From Spirochaetae bacterium HGW-Spirochaetae-3 (GTDB lineage: Bacteria > Spirochaetota > Spirochaetia > Treponematales > UBA12059): a stretch of 64,000 nt of DNA. The stretch lies in the NCBI GenBank assembly GCA_002839315.1, contig PGXV01000012.1:62001-126000 (forward strand). The letters run 5' to 3'. The notes below the pieces were generated by a model. That model saw nothing but the letters and a program-made list of their open reading frames with translations. It searched no databases and was not told the DNA's origin. The number at the start of each line of letters is the position of its first letter. Position 1 is the first letter of the stretch. The position numbers and the translations under genes are program-made. Shown here in pieces: positions 41,745 through 50,759 of the stretch.

Positions 41745-42803
41745 ATGAAATTTTCAAGACGCGTCATCGTCGCGTGCGTTTTTTTTTCTATAGTCCCTGT
41801 CGTCGGCGCCTTGGCTCAGGTTGGCTCCGCTTCGATCAAGGCGTTCCCTGATTTCCTGTCGGTCAGGGCGGAATTCCTATCGAGCGCCATAACCGCGGCC
41901 CCTTCAAGGGCGCTGGCGTTCAAGCCGGTCTTCAGGGATAGCCCCGCCGGGCGCATCCGCGTATCGGTGGAGCGGGACGGCGATTCCTTCTTCGTGATGT
42001 TCCAACGGGAACGCGACGGCGCCTATCCGGTAGGTTCCCGCGGGAATATCATAATAAAGCGAAGCGTCGCTACGGGATACGTGACGCGCGTCGTATGGTA
42101 TCTCGGCGATGACGGACTAAGCTTCATAAGCCTTACCCCGAAGAACGAACGAACCGCCGTCGACTACGTCGTCGCGGGCTCGCTATCACGCGGGGGGTAT
42201 ACCGTTTCCAGCCTTATCTATTACTTTTTTACGAACCCTTTCCAGTATCTGTATAATATAACGCGCGCCGGCCTGGACTGGCCGTTAATATTCGGCGTGC
42301 CCGGGCCCGAAGCGGCCGCTCGGATCGGGGCCGCTATCGCCTCGGGAACCCCGAACGGAGTCGCGTCGGCGCTACAGAAGGCCGCGGCCGATTTTTCATC
42401 GATCGGCGAGTACCTGAGCTCCGCGGGATACCCGAGAACCGTTCCCGTTGAGGAAACCGCCTTCGCCTCGGACAAGGCGGCCTCCTTCGAGGATCCGCGC
42501 GATCCCCGGCTGATCGCCGTATCGCCCTGGAGCGAGGCTCGCGGCCTACCCCTGGAGTCGTCCCCGGCCATCGTGCTCGCGGGCATCGAGACGGGATCGG
42601 CGTTCATCGCGCTTATCGGAGGCTCGGGCGAACTTCCGCCCGTCAGCGTAGCCATCGTCCCTTACCGAACCGATGACGGAAGCTACGTCATAGCGGCCAT
42701 CGACGCCGAATCGCGCGCTCCGATAGACTACGGAGCCGTCGTCGCCTCGAGGCCGGGGGTTTCCGTGCGATTATTCCGCGTGCCGTTGCCCGCTTCAAGC
42801 TGA
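41745..42803 (+). CDS. Exported protein of unknown function
   Basis: A 352-residue protein with a signal peptide (MKFSRRVIVACVFFSIVPVV, then GALAQ). The mature part begins with a beta-rich region ('GRIRVSVERDGDSFFVMFQR', 'GNIIIKRSVATGYVTRVVWY'), then a helical middle ('YYFFTNPFQYLYNIT'), and a C-terminal beta region ('VSVAIVPYRTDDGSYVIAAI'). No family recognised. It stands 70 bp before the decarboxylase beta subunit on the same strand; whether they are co-transcribed is unclear. Confidence 0.55.
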   Translation: MKFSRRVIVACVFFSIVPVVGALAQVGSASIKAFPDFLSVRAEFLSSAITAAPSRALAFKPVFRDSPAGRIRVSVERDGDSFFVMFQRERDGAYPVGSRGNIIIKRSVATGYVTRVVWYLGDDGLSFISLTPKNERTAVDYVVAGSLSRGGYTVSSLIYYFFTNPFQYLYNITRAGLDWPLIFGVPGPEAAARIGAAIASGTPNGVASALQKAAADFSSIGEYLSSAGYPRTVPVEETAFASDKAASFEDPRDPRLIAVSPWSEARGLPLESSPAIVLAGIETGSAFIALIGGSGELPPVSVAIVPYRTDDGSYVIAAIDAESRAPIDYGAVVASRPGVSVRLFRVPLPASS

Positions 42804-42872
42804 CGGGCGCGGGCCGGGCCTCTAGTCAGTCTCTCTTCCCGGTTCTATGCTCTGATTACGGGAGGATGGAAT

Positions 42873-44006
42873 ATGGGCGACGTATTCATCGGTTTCAGTT
42901 CGCTTGGCTGGCAGGAATTCGTCATGTACCTCGTCGGCGCGACGCTCGTCTGGCTCGCGATCACGAAAGAGTACGAGCCAATGCTGCTCCTGCCTATCGG
43001 GTTCGGCGCTATCCTCGTCAACCTTCCCCTCTCCGTCGTCTGGGAGCACGAGGGGAGCGCCGGTTTCCTTAAGGTACTATACGACGGCGGCATCGCGAAC
43101 GAGCTGTTCCCGATACTGATATTCATCGCGGTCGGCGCGATGATCGATTTCGGCCCCCTGTTCAAGAATCCGTTCATGATCTTCTTCGGGGCGGCGGCTC
43201 AGCTCGGCATATTCGCGACTATGATCATCGCGACGCTTCCTCCTTTCGGCTTCAGCCTCAAGGAAGCGGCCGCCATCGGCGTCATCGGCGCGGCCGACGG
43301 CCCCACCGCTATATACGTAGCCAATAAATTCGCCAAGGGCATGCTCGGACCGATATCGGTAGCCGCGTACTCGTACATGTCACTCGTGCCGCTCATCCAG
43401 CCTCCCGTCATTCGGTTGCTGACTACCAGGAAAGAGCGGCGCATCCATATGGCGTATCATGAAGCGGGCGTGCCCCGCTGGCTCAAGGTGGCCTTCCCGA
43501 TAGTCGCCACGATGATAGCGGGCATCGTCGCCCCTATTTCCGTTCCGCTCGTCGGGTCCTTGATGTTCGGCAACCTGATACGGGAGTCGGGCGTACTCGA
43601 GCGCCTGTCGAAGACCGCGCAGAACGAGCTGGCCTACCTCGTCACGCTGCTCCTCGGCATAACGATAGGCTCGAGCATGAGGGCGGATACGTTCCTCAAC
43701 GTACGGACCCTGATGATACTCGGCATGGGGCTCGTGGCTTTCGTTTTCGATACGGCCGGAGGAGTGCTCTTCGCCAAGCTGATCAACCTGTTCCTCCCGG
43801 GGGACCGGAAGATCAACCCGATGATAGGAGCTTGCGGAATATCGGCTTTCCCGATGTCGGGGCGGGTTATCCAGAAGATGGCGGCCGAGGAGGAGAAGGG
43901 CAATATCATCCTCATGCACGCGATAGGCTCGAACGTCTCGGGGCAGCTCGGTTCTATCATCGCGGGGGGCATGATCCTGGCGCTCGTGCCGCTCTTGGCC
44001 AAGTAG
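42873..44006 (+). CDS. oadB: Sodium-pumping decarboxylase beta subunit (OadB/GcdB family)
   Basis: A 377-residue membrane protein with about nine membrane segments, the sodium-translocating subunit of biotin-dependent decarboxylases (oxaloacetate, glutaconyl-CoA or methylmalonyl-CoA). Signature 'GVIGAADGPTAIYVANKFA' (about residues 148-166) has the conserved Asp used for Na+ and proton exchange; 'GNLIRESGVLERLSKTAQN', 'GITIGSSMRADTFL' and 'PMIGACGISAFPMSGRV' are also typical. GGGAGG precedes the ATG. A small gamma-like gene follows; no alpha (carboxyltransferase) or biotin carrier gene is in the window. Confidence 0.93.
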   Translation: MGDVFIGFSSLGWQEFVMYLVGATLVWLAITKEYEPMLLLPIGFGAILVNLPLSVVWEHEGSAGFLKVLYDGGIANELFPILIFIAVGAMIDFGPLFKNPFMIFFGAAAQLGIFATMIIATLPPFGFSLKEAAAIGVIGAADGPTAIYVANKFAKGMLGPISVAAYSYMSLVPLIQPPVIRLLTTRKERRIHMAYHEAGVPRWLKVAFPIVATMIAGIVAPISVPLVGSLMFGNLIRESGVLERLSKTAQNELAYLVTLLLGITIGSSMRADTFLNVRTLMILGMGLVAFVFDTAGGVLFAKLINLFLPGDRKINPMIGACGISAFPMSGRVIQKMAAEEEKGNIILMHAIGSNVSGQLGSIIAGGMILALVPLLAK

Positions 44007-44022
44007 CACGGAGGAGGCGAGT

Positions 44023-44172
44023 ATGGATGGCGTGATCGAGTCTTTAAGGCATTCCGGTACGACGGCGCAGGCCTTGGGCGTCAGCGTAGGCGGATTGATC
44101 GGGGTATTCGGGACGCTCGCAGTTTTTTTCGCGTTGATATGGATAGCGGTCAGGATAGGCGGCAGAAGCTAA
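44023..44172 (+). CDS. Small single-helix protein, OadG-like gamma subunit
   Basis: A 49-residue open frame with GGAGGAGG 6 bases before its ATG: MDGVIESLRHSGTTAQALGV followed by one membrane segment ('LIGVFGTLAVFFALIWIAVR', about residues 25-44) and a short basic tail. Size, single helix and place 16 bp after the beta subunit fit the gamma subunit that anchors the pump complex, though the C-terminal zinc-binding tail of E. coli-type OadG is missing. Confidence 0.7.
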   Translation: MDGVIESLRHSGTTAQALGVSVGGLIGVFGTLAVFFALIWIAVRIGGRS

Positions 44173-44207
44173 GGAGCTTCTCGAGGATATCTTCGCGAAC
44201 GATTCTG

Positions 44208-44381
44208 TTGACAGATACGAAAACATGACGTAACGTTTACTCGGTCCTGATTCGATGATCCGTGGGGGCGGATTATCGGCTCGGACTATAACCTGGGAAC
44301 GAGGGCCGTTCTTGGGAAACCTCCTTATGCAAGGGCCCCCGACCGTCCGCGTAGCATGGCTACCGCGGACGGTTCTTTTTT
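44208..44381 (+). ncRNA. Candidate small RNA with its own promoter and terminator
   Basis: A perfect -35 TTGACA (44208-44213) and a weak TAACGT 17 bp later are followed by about 105 non-coding bases with internal pairings (a GGGGGC/GCCCCC closing stem, GAACG-AGGGC-CGTTC, CCTT-ATGC-AAGG) and then a strong terminator. It does not match SRP RNA or 6S RNA by eye. It might also be just the 3' end of the oadB message. Confidence 0.35.
44343..44381 (+). terminator. Intrinsic terminator
   Basis: CCGTCCGCG (44343-44351) pairs with CGCGGACGG (44364-44372), with TAGC/GCTA inside, followed by TTCTTTTTT. Oriented for the plus strand: it ends the oadB operon or the candidate small RNA, and separates them from the convergent flavodiiron gene. 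Confidence 0.9.
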
Positions 44382-44413
44382 CGTACTCGCCGGGACGCGC
44401 GCTGCCGTTCGGG

Positions 44414-45625
44414 TCAGCCGGCCTTTACGGCGCGGGCGAGGTCGCGCCCTCGTTCGCGGAGCAGGGCGAGGGTAGCCTCGTCGGCCGCGCCGGCCCATTC
44501 CACCGGATCGAGCAGCGTCCACTTGAGCGGGGCTACCTTCTCGTCGAATTCCTTCTTGGCGCCGCCGACCCAGCCCCAGGATCCGATGCGCAGGGCCTTG
44601 CGGTTCCAGACGTGCTTACGCTCGAACATGTCGAGCACGTAGGCCATCGGCGGGAACATCTTGTACTCGTAGGTCGGCATCGCGATGACGATGCCGGCGC
44701 TCTTATACGCGTCCGCGAGCACGAACGAGACGTCCTCGTCTGGAACGCGGTGGATGGAGAACGGCACGCGCTCGTCCTCTATGCCCTTGAGCAGCGATTC
44801 CAGCGCCTTCCTGGTGTTGCCGTACATAGAACCCCAGACGACGCAGATTTCCTTCTCCTGGGGGCCTTCCATATAGCCGGCGTACTTCATATAGCGGTCG
44901 ATGATGGTCTGGGGCTTTTCGCGCCAGATAAGCCCGTGGCTCGGCGCGACGATCTTGATGCCGAGCGGCGCCAGCTTCTGTACGGCCCTCTTCACGAACA
45001 GGCTGAAGCTACCGACTATGTTGGCGTAGTAGCGGAGGCTCTCGCCCTGGAAGAAGGCGTGCTCCTCGGCGTAGTACTCGTCGTCGAAGACGCGCTTGCC
45101 GAGCTTGCCGTAGCTCCCGAACGCGTCGCACGAGAACAGCGTGCCGGACTCGGGCTCGAAGGTCATCATCGTCTCGGGCCAATGGACGTTGGGCGTCTCC
45201 TCGAATCGTAGCGTCACGCCGCCCAGGTCGAGGACGTCTCCGGACTTAACGGCCTTGAGCCCATCGGCGACCTTATAGAAGCTCTTGACCAGTTCTAGGC
45301 CCTTCGCCGTCGCTATGATCTCGACGCCGGGGTTCTCGGCCTTGAACTCGGCAAGCCAGCCGGTGTGGTCCGGCTCCAGATGGTTGAGGACGAGGTAGTC
45401 GATCGAAGAGACCTCTACTCCGGCGTCGGATAGCTGTGCCTTGAGGTTGGCGGCGGCTCCGCACCAATCGCGTACGAGGTCGATAAGGGCGACCTTCTCG
45501 CCCTTGACGAGGTAGGAATTCAAGGATACCCCGTTCGGTATCGGCCAGATGCCCTCGAAACGATCGTCTGAATCGACGTCGGCGTGCAGGGCCCATATGC
45601 GTTCGCTGATCTTGGCTGCTTTCAT
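44414..45625 (-). CDS. Flavodiiron protein (FprA/ROO type)
   Basis: A 403-residue protein with an N-terminal metallo-beta-lactamase-like di-iron domain and a C-terminal flavodoxin domain, which reduces O2 to water or NO to N2O and so protects anaerobes. Iron ligands: 'NHLEPDHTGW' (His82, Glu84, Asp86, His87), 'NVHWPETM', 'SCDAFGSYG' and 'APSHGLIW'. FMN site: 'VVWGSMYGNTRKALESLLKG' (about 262) and 'GSWGWVGGAKKEF'. No rubredoxin domain is fused. The ATG follows AGGAG; a TATAAT and hairpin lie upstream. It implies an anaerobe that meets oxygen or NO. Confidence 0.95.
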   Translation of the reverse strand: MKAAKISERIWALHADVDSDDRFEGIWPIPNGVSLNSYLVKGEKVALIDLVRDWCGAAANLKAQLSDAGVEVSSIDYLVLNHLEPDHTGWLAEFKAENPGVEIIATAKGLELVKSFYKVADGLKAVKSGDVLDLGGVTLRFEETPNVHWPETMMTFEPESGTLFSCDAFGSYGKLGKRVFDDEYYAEEHAFFQGESLRYYANIVGSFSLFVKRAVQKLAPLGIKIVAPSHGLIWREKPQTIIDRYMKYAGYMEGPQEKEICVVWGSMYGNTRKALESLLKGIEDERVPFSIHRVPDEDVSFVLADAYKSAGIVIAMPTYEYKMFPPMAYVLDMFERKHVWNRKALRIGSWGWVGGAKKEFDEKVAPLKWTLLDPVEWAGAADEATLALLRERGRDLARAVKAG

Positions 45626-45652
45626 CCTCAGAGGCTCCTTTTGACGGTACTA

Positions 45653-45685
45653 GGGCGCGACCGTCAGGCCGCGCCCTTCATTATA
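45653..45685 (-). promoter_or_regulatory. TATAAT box and 5'-end hairpin of the flavodiiron message
   Basis: A perfect TATAAT on the minus strand (45680-45685, poor -35) would start transcription at about 45673. The first bases of the RNA then fold into a hairpin, GGGCGCG (45653-45659) with CGCGCCC (45670-45676), extended by two pairs inside. It could stabilise the message. Confidence 0.45.
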
Positions 45686-45762
45686 GCCGATACTAGGCCT
45701 AAATGCCCGAATAGCACAAGATAAAAACGCGGGACGGGAGGGGCGAGCGTAGGGCCATGGAG

Positions 45763-47154
45763 CTAGAAGGCTCCGGAGCCGAGGGTCAGGGCTATCGATA
45801 CGCCGAAGGCGCGACCGTCGTTGAGCACGACGTATTCCCCGGAATCGAAGCCGACGGCGAACAGCGTGGACAGCGATATCGACATGCCGTCGAAGAACGC
45901 GTACGAAAGGCTAGGCTTCAGGTACGCCGAGAAATCCGACAGGTTGCCTACGGCGAACATCGTGAACGACAGGTCGTCGACGAGGAAGTCGCTCTTGGAG
46001 AAGCTGGCCGCGGCGTAGTGCCGGCCGGAATTGAGTATCAAGCCCTTGAGGAAGAGAGAGTACAGTGCGTCGTCCCCGAGCAATGACTTGATGGCGGCCT
46101 CGTCGTCGCGGGCCTCCGTTATCCGATCGTCCCTGTCGGCGTTTGAGTATCCTTCTCCGTCGAAGAGATACTGACCCATCACGGTGATGCCCGATTCGCT
46201 ATTAGAGTAGCTGAGACCGGTCGTCCCCTTGAAGAAGACTGTGTCATCATAGTCGGCGGTGTCGGTGGTCGTTACGAAATTGGTCGAGACCAGGGCTGAG
46301 GAGACTTCAGTGACCCAAGTCCTGGACGTACCGAGCTGGAGCGTCGCCTCGCCGAATACGCTTATCTGGCCGACGGAGCCGACGGCCGTCAGCATGCCGC
46401 GTATCGGGTCGTCCTTCTTATAATAGCCGCCGACGCCCAGTTCCCAGCCGCCGTAGACGAACTCGGCCTTGGCGGCGAGCGCGGTCTCCTCGGGCTTCAT
46501 GTCCGCGGAGTCGAAGACCGCGTAGGCCCACAGGTTGTGCTGGGTACCGGGGACGGGGTAGTTGACGCGCAGCGCGACCGGGCCCTCGAGCTGGGCGCCA
46601 GGGTCGAGCACGTCTATAGTCTGCAGGTTCATGACGTTGGCGGGCGAGAAGAAGTAGCCGACGCCCCAGTTGATCGTCTGCTTGCCGAAGCGGAAGTACA
46701 GCGAGTCGTTCCACGAGAAGTCGGAGAACAGCTCGAAGACCCGGGTGTTGTCGGCGTCGTCGAACGGCCAGGCCGTCTTCACCGAGCCGTAGAAGCGGGT
46801 GCTCTGGCTCGGGCGCCCGTCGAAGTACACGAGCGCCGAAAGCGCCGGCTCGAGACCGTACGAATCGGGCGAGGTCGGGTCGAGGCCGTCGGCCCAGGGA
46901 TCGAACCATTTCCAGGACGGCGTGACGCTGCCGGAGATGGAGCCGCCGAGCCTCGCGACGTCCGATGACAGGAGGCTCTCCATAGCGGAACCCCGTTCGG
47001 ATTCCGCGACGACCTCGACTACATCGCCCGAGCCGAAGAGGTCGTCCTCGTTAAAGGACGGCGAATCCTGGGCGACGGCCGGTGTCGCGAGGGCGAGGCC
47101 GAGTACGAGGACGGTCAGCGCGGCCGCGGGGGAAAGACGCCCGGACGTCGTCAT
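45763..47154 (-). CDS. Outer-membrane beta-barrel protein of the ABC export cluster
   Basis: A 463-residue protein. Signal peptide ends '…LALATPAVAQ'; then a short acidic stretch, and about 390 residues of alternating strands typical of porin-like barrels: 'STRFYGSVKTAWPF', 'SLYFRFGKQTINWGVGYFFS', 'HYAAASFSKSDFL', 'AYLKPSLSYAFFDGMSISLS', ending 'FGVSIALTLGSGAF' with a C-terminal Phe. Its ATG overlaps the LolA-like stop (ATGA). It is the last gene of a five-gene unit with an FtsX-type ABC exporter, so it may be the end point or client of that pathway. Confidence 0.75.
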   Translation of the reverse strand: MTTSGRLSPAAALTVLVLGLALATPAVAQDSPSFNEDDLFGSGDVVEVVAESERGSAMESLLSSDVARLGGSISGSVTPSWKWFDPWADGLDPTSPDSYGLEPALSALVYFDGRPSQSTRFYGSVKTAWPFDDADNTRVFELFSDFSWNDSLYFRFGKQTINWGVGYFFSPANVMNLQTIDVLDPGAQLEGPVALRVNYPVPGTQHNLWAYAVFDSADMKPEETALAAKAEFVYGGWELGVGGYYKKDDPIRGMLTAVGSVGQISVFGEATLQLGTSRTWVTEVSSALVSTNFVTTTDTADYDDTVFFKGTTGLSYSNSESGITVMGQYLFDGEGYSNADRDDRITEARDDEAAIKSLLGDDALYSLFLKGLILNSGRHYAAASFSKSDFLVDDLSFTMFAVGNLSDFSAYLKPSLSYAFFDGMSISLSTLFAVGFDSGEYVVLNDGRAFGVSIALTLGSGAF

Positions 47155-47897
47155 TTATTCACCTGCTCCAGGAATGCCTTCGTGAACACCTTGTCCGGCA
47201 ACGCCGAGAGGGACTGCTCGGTCATCGTCAGCTGGCTACGCTCGCCGGGGTTGAGCTCGTCTATGAAGAGCATCTGCGACGGCATCAACCGGCCCGATAT
47301 CTCCGCGTACTTGGGATAGAGGCTGGTTCGCATGAGTCGGCCGGAGACGCTGTAGTCCTCCTGCTTGAGTAGCATCGTCCTGTCCTTGCGGACGTGCATC
47401 ACGACGCGCTCGTAGGAGACGTCCTTGGTCTTGGCCGTCAGGTCCAGTATCCATACGGGAATCTTCCCGATGACGCCTTCTACGACGCTCGAGACGTCGT
47501 AATCGTCGAGTATGCTCCTCTGGGTCAGGTCGGAGTTCTTGGCCTCGGAATTCTGGATATTCTCCTTTATAGAGGAGAACGAGAATTTGCGGCTCGTAGG
47601 GTCGTAGAACCATACGTTGTCGTCCTCGCGGAGGTAGCCCTGACCCTTGTTTACCTCCGGTAGGACTATGAGCATCGCGAACTGCTTCCTGGCGTCGCGG
47701 CGGAACATGCGCACCTGTGTGACGGTATCCTTCTCTCCCGGCTTCTGGGAGACTATCGTGTACACGGCGGAGAAATCGACGCCGGAGAAGTCCCCCAGCC
47801 TGTCGAGCTCGGCGAGAATCGCGGGCGCGTCCTGTGCGACGGCCGCCTGGCCGATCGCGGCGAGCGCGATCGCTACGATGGCGAATATGCGTTTCAT
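47151..47897 (-). CDS. LolA-like outer-membrane lipoprotein-sorting protein
   Basis: A 248-residue periplasmic protein. Signal peptide MKRIFAIVAIALAAIGQAAVAQ, then the LolA/LppX-like half-barrel pattern: 'VDFSAVYTIVSQKPGEKDTV', 'QFAMLIVLPEVNKGQGYLRE', 'DNVWFYDPTSRKFSFSS', 'VVMHVRKDRTMLLKQEDYSV'. 'GYL..DDNVWFYDP' is the usual mark of this group. It is coupled to the barrel gene and follows the two permeases by 13 bp, so it may take a lipid or lipoprotein from the permeases across the periplasm. Confidence 0.8.
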   Translation of the reverse strand: MKRIFAIVAIALAAIGQAAVAQDAPAILAELDRLGDFSGVDFSAVYTIVSQKPGEKDTVTQVRMFRRDARKQFAMLIVLPEVNKGQGYLREDDNVWFYDPTSRKFSFSSIKENIQNSEAKNSDLTQRSILDDYDVSSVVEGVIGKIPVWILDLTAKTKDVSYERVVMHVRKDRTMLLKQEDYSVSGRLMRTSLYPKYAEISGRLMPSQMLFIDELNPGERSQLTMTEQSLSALPDKVFTKAFLEQVNK

Positions 47898-47910
47898 GGC
47901 TATGCCTTTC

Positions 47911-49230
47911 CTATTTCTGGGTCCTGAGCGCCTCGGCGGGGGTCAGCCTGGCGGCCTTGCCCGCGGGGCTCGCCACGGCTATGAGCGTCAGTACGGCTAT
48001 TATCGCCACGTTGCCGACTGCCCGTAGCGGCGGCAGGAAGAAGGACAGGTGGCCGTTCCTCATGATGAGGAAGGCCGGACTGTCCATACCGAAATCGAAC
48101 AGCGATATGACGCCCATCGCGACGAGGGCCAGGGCGATACCCGCGACGGCGCCGCCGAGCGCGAGGAACAGCGCCTCGAACAGGAACATCGACCTGACGC
48201 CGCCGCGCTGCACGCCCAGCGCCCGCATCGTCCCTATCTCGCCTATCCGCTCGAACATCACCATGCTGAAGGTGTTGGCTATGCCGACCATGATGATGAC
48301 GAACAGCACGACGAGTATGACGGCGGCGGTCGTGTCGAGGGCGGCGACGATCTGCTTGATCTGGGACAGCACCTCGTTGATCGTGAAGAGGCGATAGCGG
48401 ACGCCTTCCCAGCTCTCCTTCTTCTGCTGGCGGATAAGCGCCTGGAACGGGGTCTCCGCGCCGTCGGAGCCCTTGGCGCCGCGCTCGAACAGCTGTACTG
48501 AGCCGGAGAGCTTGTCGTATATGCCGGCCGCCGCCGATTCCGTATGCTTGAGCCCGTCGAGCATGATGCCCATGGTCTGGTACTCGCCCGGGGCCAGGCC
48601 CAGGAGCTCGTTGACGTACGCCAGGTTGGCGTACGACATCATCTGTCCGAAGATGCCCGTGTCGAAGCTGATGCCGGCGAGCCTGAACTCCCCGACGTTG
48701 TTCTGGCCCGTCGCCGTCTGCAACTGGACGAGCAGGTTGTCGCCCACGTCGACGTTGAGCTTCCTGGCGATCTTCTCGGACAGGATGAGGGCGTTCCCCT
48801 CGGCCATCGCGTCCCAGGAGCCGGCCTTGAGGAGCAGCCTGTCGCGGAGGAAGGTCTCCTTCTCGAGGTCGGCGCCGTCGACGTTGGTCCGTAGTTTCTT
48901 GCCCTCGAAGATCAGCGTGCCCGAGAACGCCGACCGCCTCGTCACGTACCGTATCGGAGCGCCGGAGGCGGCGACGGCCGAGGTCAGCGCCCTGTCGTCG
49001 CGTATCACCGAGACGTCCTTGTCGTCGGGACCCTTCTCCGTCCCGCTTATGAAGATGTGCCCGGCCATAAGGTCGGAGAAATTCTCGGCCACGTTGGCCG
49101 AGAACGCTCCCGCGAAACCGTTGATCAGCGTGACTATCATCACGCCGAAGGCTATCGCGCTACCGAGGAGTATCGTTCGTTTCTTCTGCCTGGAGAGATT
49201 CCTCAGGGCTATATTGGCTATGGTATTCAC
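47911..49230 (-). CDS. FtsX-family ABC transporter permease (second)
   Basis: A 439-residue permease of the MacB/LolC/E type: N-terminal 'IALRNLSRQKKRTILLGSAI' with the first membrane segment, a periplasmic domain of about 230 residues, and three C-terminal segments with 'FVIIMVGIANTFSMVMFERI' and 'GEIGTMRALGVQRG', the FtsX coupling motif. It is 9 bp after the first permease. With the ATPase it should form a mechanotransmission-type complex. Confidence 0.9.
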   Translation of the reverse strand: MNTIANIALRNLSRQKKRTILLGSAIAFGVMIVTLINGFAGAFSANVAENFSDLMAGHIFISGTEKGPDDKDVSVIRDDRALTSAVAASGAPIRYVTRRSAFSGTLIFEGKKLRTNVDGADLEKETFLRDRLLLKAGSWDAMAEGNALILSEKIARKLNVDVGDNLLVQLQTATGQNNVGEFRLAGISFDTGIFGQMMSYANLAYVNELLGLAPGEYQTMGIMLDGLKHTESAAAGIYDKLSGSVQLFERGAKGSDGAETPFQALIRQQKKESWEGVRYRLFTINEVLSQIKQIVAALDTTAAVILVVLFVIIMVGIANTFSMVMFERIGEIGTMRALGVQRGGVRSMFLFEALFLALGGAVAGIALALVAMGVISLFDFGMDSPAFLIMRNGHLSFFLPPLRAVGNVAIIAVLTLIAVASPAGKAARLTPAEALRTQK

Positions 49231-49239
49231 GGTTTCCCC

Positions 49240-50757
49240 TTACGCTTGCATCGCGCGGACGGGTTGTATGCGGAGCGCTACGCTGACGGGGTAGACGCTC
49301 GCCACGAGGCCTACGGCCACGATGACGACGAACGAACCCGCCACCGCCAGCGGATCGATGACCGCCCGCAGCACCTTGCCGCCGAACAGGATCTGCAGGA
49401 ACGCGTTCGTCGCCTCTATACCGACGGCGTTGATGATCGCGGCCGCCGCGAACGATAGCGCCAGGCCTACGAGGCCGAAGACGACCGACAGCGAGACCGT
49501 CTCCGCCGCGAACATCCTGCGCACGAAGCCCTTTCCGCCTCCCAGCGCCCGCATCGTGCCTATTTCCCCGGTCCGCTCGATGATAGACACGACCAGGGTG
49601 TTCATGATGATGATGATGGAAACGACGGCGAGTATCACGATCGCGACCGTGAACACGACGCGGAGCACGTCCACAGACTGCGCGTACGGGCCGGCCGCCT
49701 TCTGCCAGTCCCCCGCCTCGGCCCGGATGCCTTCGCCCGCGAACCACGCGTTGAGCCCGGCCGCCACGGCGCCCGCCTCGCCCGGATCGTCGAGCCGCAG
49801 CAGTATCGAGTGCCAGGCGCCGGAATCGGCGGCGTTGAGGCGTTCCCGGGCGCTCGTGTCGCCGAGGAGAGAGCCGATGCCCGCCTCGGTCAGCGCGACG
49901 CCGGAGCCGGCGGGCGAGGCCTCGACGGCGCCGAATCCGCCTTCGTCGAACAGCGAGTCGATGTCGTCCACGGAGAGCATCGAGGTCTGAGCGTCGCTCA
50001 GGGTAATGTTCTCGGACGCGCCGACCGTCATGCCGGCCAGCACGCGAAGCGTGTCTATGTCGATGTACGTCAGTTGCTCGGGGCCCGCGCCGTCAGACAC
50101 GCGCTTGAAGGTGCCGACTATCCTGGCGCTACGGAGGTGCATCCCCGTGGAGCCTATGCCCTGGATCAGTACCTCGTCGCCGACCTTGAGCTCTCGCTTC
50201 AGGTATTTTCCCAGTTTCTCGAGCCTGTCGGACGCGATCATCAGGCCGGGCTCGCCGGGCCGTATGAAAGCGCCGTCTTCGAGCTCGACGGTCTCGAACA
50301 GGTTCCAGTAATTGGCCGCGTCGACGCCGAACAGCATCATCACCGCGGCCATCATGTTCTCGTCGCCCTCGCCCTCGCCCTCGCCCGGCTCGACGTCCCC
50401 GGCCTCGTTCGTCGCGATGCCGAAGCCGGTAGCCATGCCCGATATGGCCTTTACGCCTGGCAAGGAAGCGGCGCGCGCGAATACCCGCTCGTAGTCGGGG
50501 ATGGTCGGAGTCGCCTCCATGCCGCCGACCGACTGGACGCCGAACAGCGAGACGGGGCCGTCCGCGAGGCCGGTTATGATGACGTCTCCCGTATAGTTGC
50601 GGGTGAACGAGCTCTCTATGCCCCGCCTGGAGGCGTCGAGGAACGAGTTGCCCAGTACCATGATCAGCATGCCCAGGGCGAGCAGCACGCCGACTATGAG
50701 GCTCTTGGCCCTGTGCTCGACGAGGTTCCGGAGCGCCATGCGTAGCGTTACGGGCAT
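49240..50757 (-). CDS. FtsX-family ABC transporter permease (first)
   Basis: A 505-residue permease with the same plan as the next one: 'MALRNLVEHRAKSLIVGVLL' at the start, a large periplasmic domain, then 'SIIIIMNTLVVSIIERTGEI' and 'GTMRALGGGKGFVRRMFAAE', and two more segments. The periplasmic part holds a low-complexity acidic insert 'VEPGEGEGEGDENMM' (about residue 120). Its start is two bases after the ATPase stop. Two different FtsX proteins with one ATPase recall LolCDE. Confidence 0.9.
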   Translation of the reverse strand: MPVTLRMALRNLVEHRAKSLIVGVLLALGMLIMVLGNSFLDASRRGIESSFTRNYTGDVIITGLADGPVSLFGVQSVGGMEATPTIPDYERVFARAASLPGVKAISGMATGFGIATNEAGDVEPGEGEGEGDENMMAAVMMLFGVDAANYWNLFETVELEDGAFIRPGEPGLMIASDRLEKLGKYLKRELKVGDEVLIQGIGSTGMHLRSARIVGTFKRVSDGAGPEQLTYIDIDTLRVLAGMTVGASENITLSDAQTSMLSVDDIDSLFDEGGFGAVEASPAGSGVALTEAGIGSLLGDTSARERLNAADSGAWHSILLRLDDPGEAGAVAAGLNAWFAGEGIRAEAGDWQKAAGPYAQSVDVLRVVFTVAIVILAVVSIIIIMNTLVVSIIERTGEIGTMRALGGGKGFVRRMFAAETVSLSVVFGLVGLALSFAAAAIINAVGIEATNAFLQILFGGKVLRAVIDPLAVAGSFVVIVAVGLVASVYPVSVALRIQPVRAMQA

Positions 50758-50759
50758 GA

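Noticed and set aside
44208-44381. Assignment of the candidate small RNA as SRP RNA or 6S RNA
   Set aside because: The conserved GGAA-containing apical motif of SRP RNA is absent, and no long closing stem with a central bubble as in 6S RNA could be drawn.
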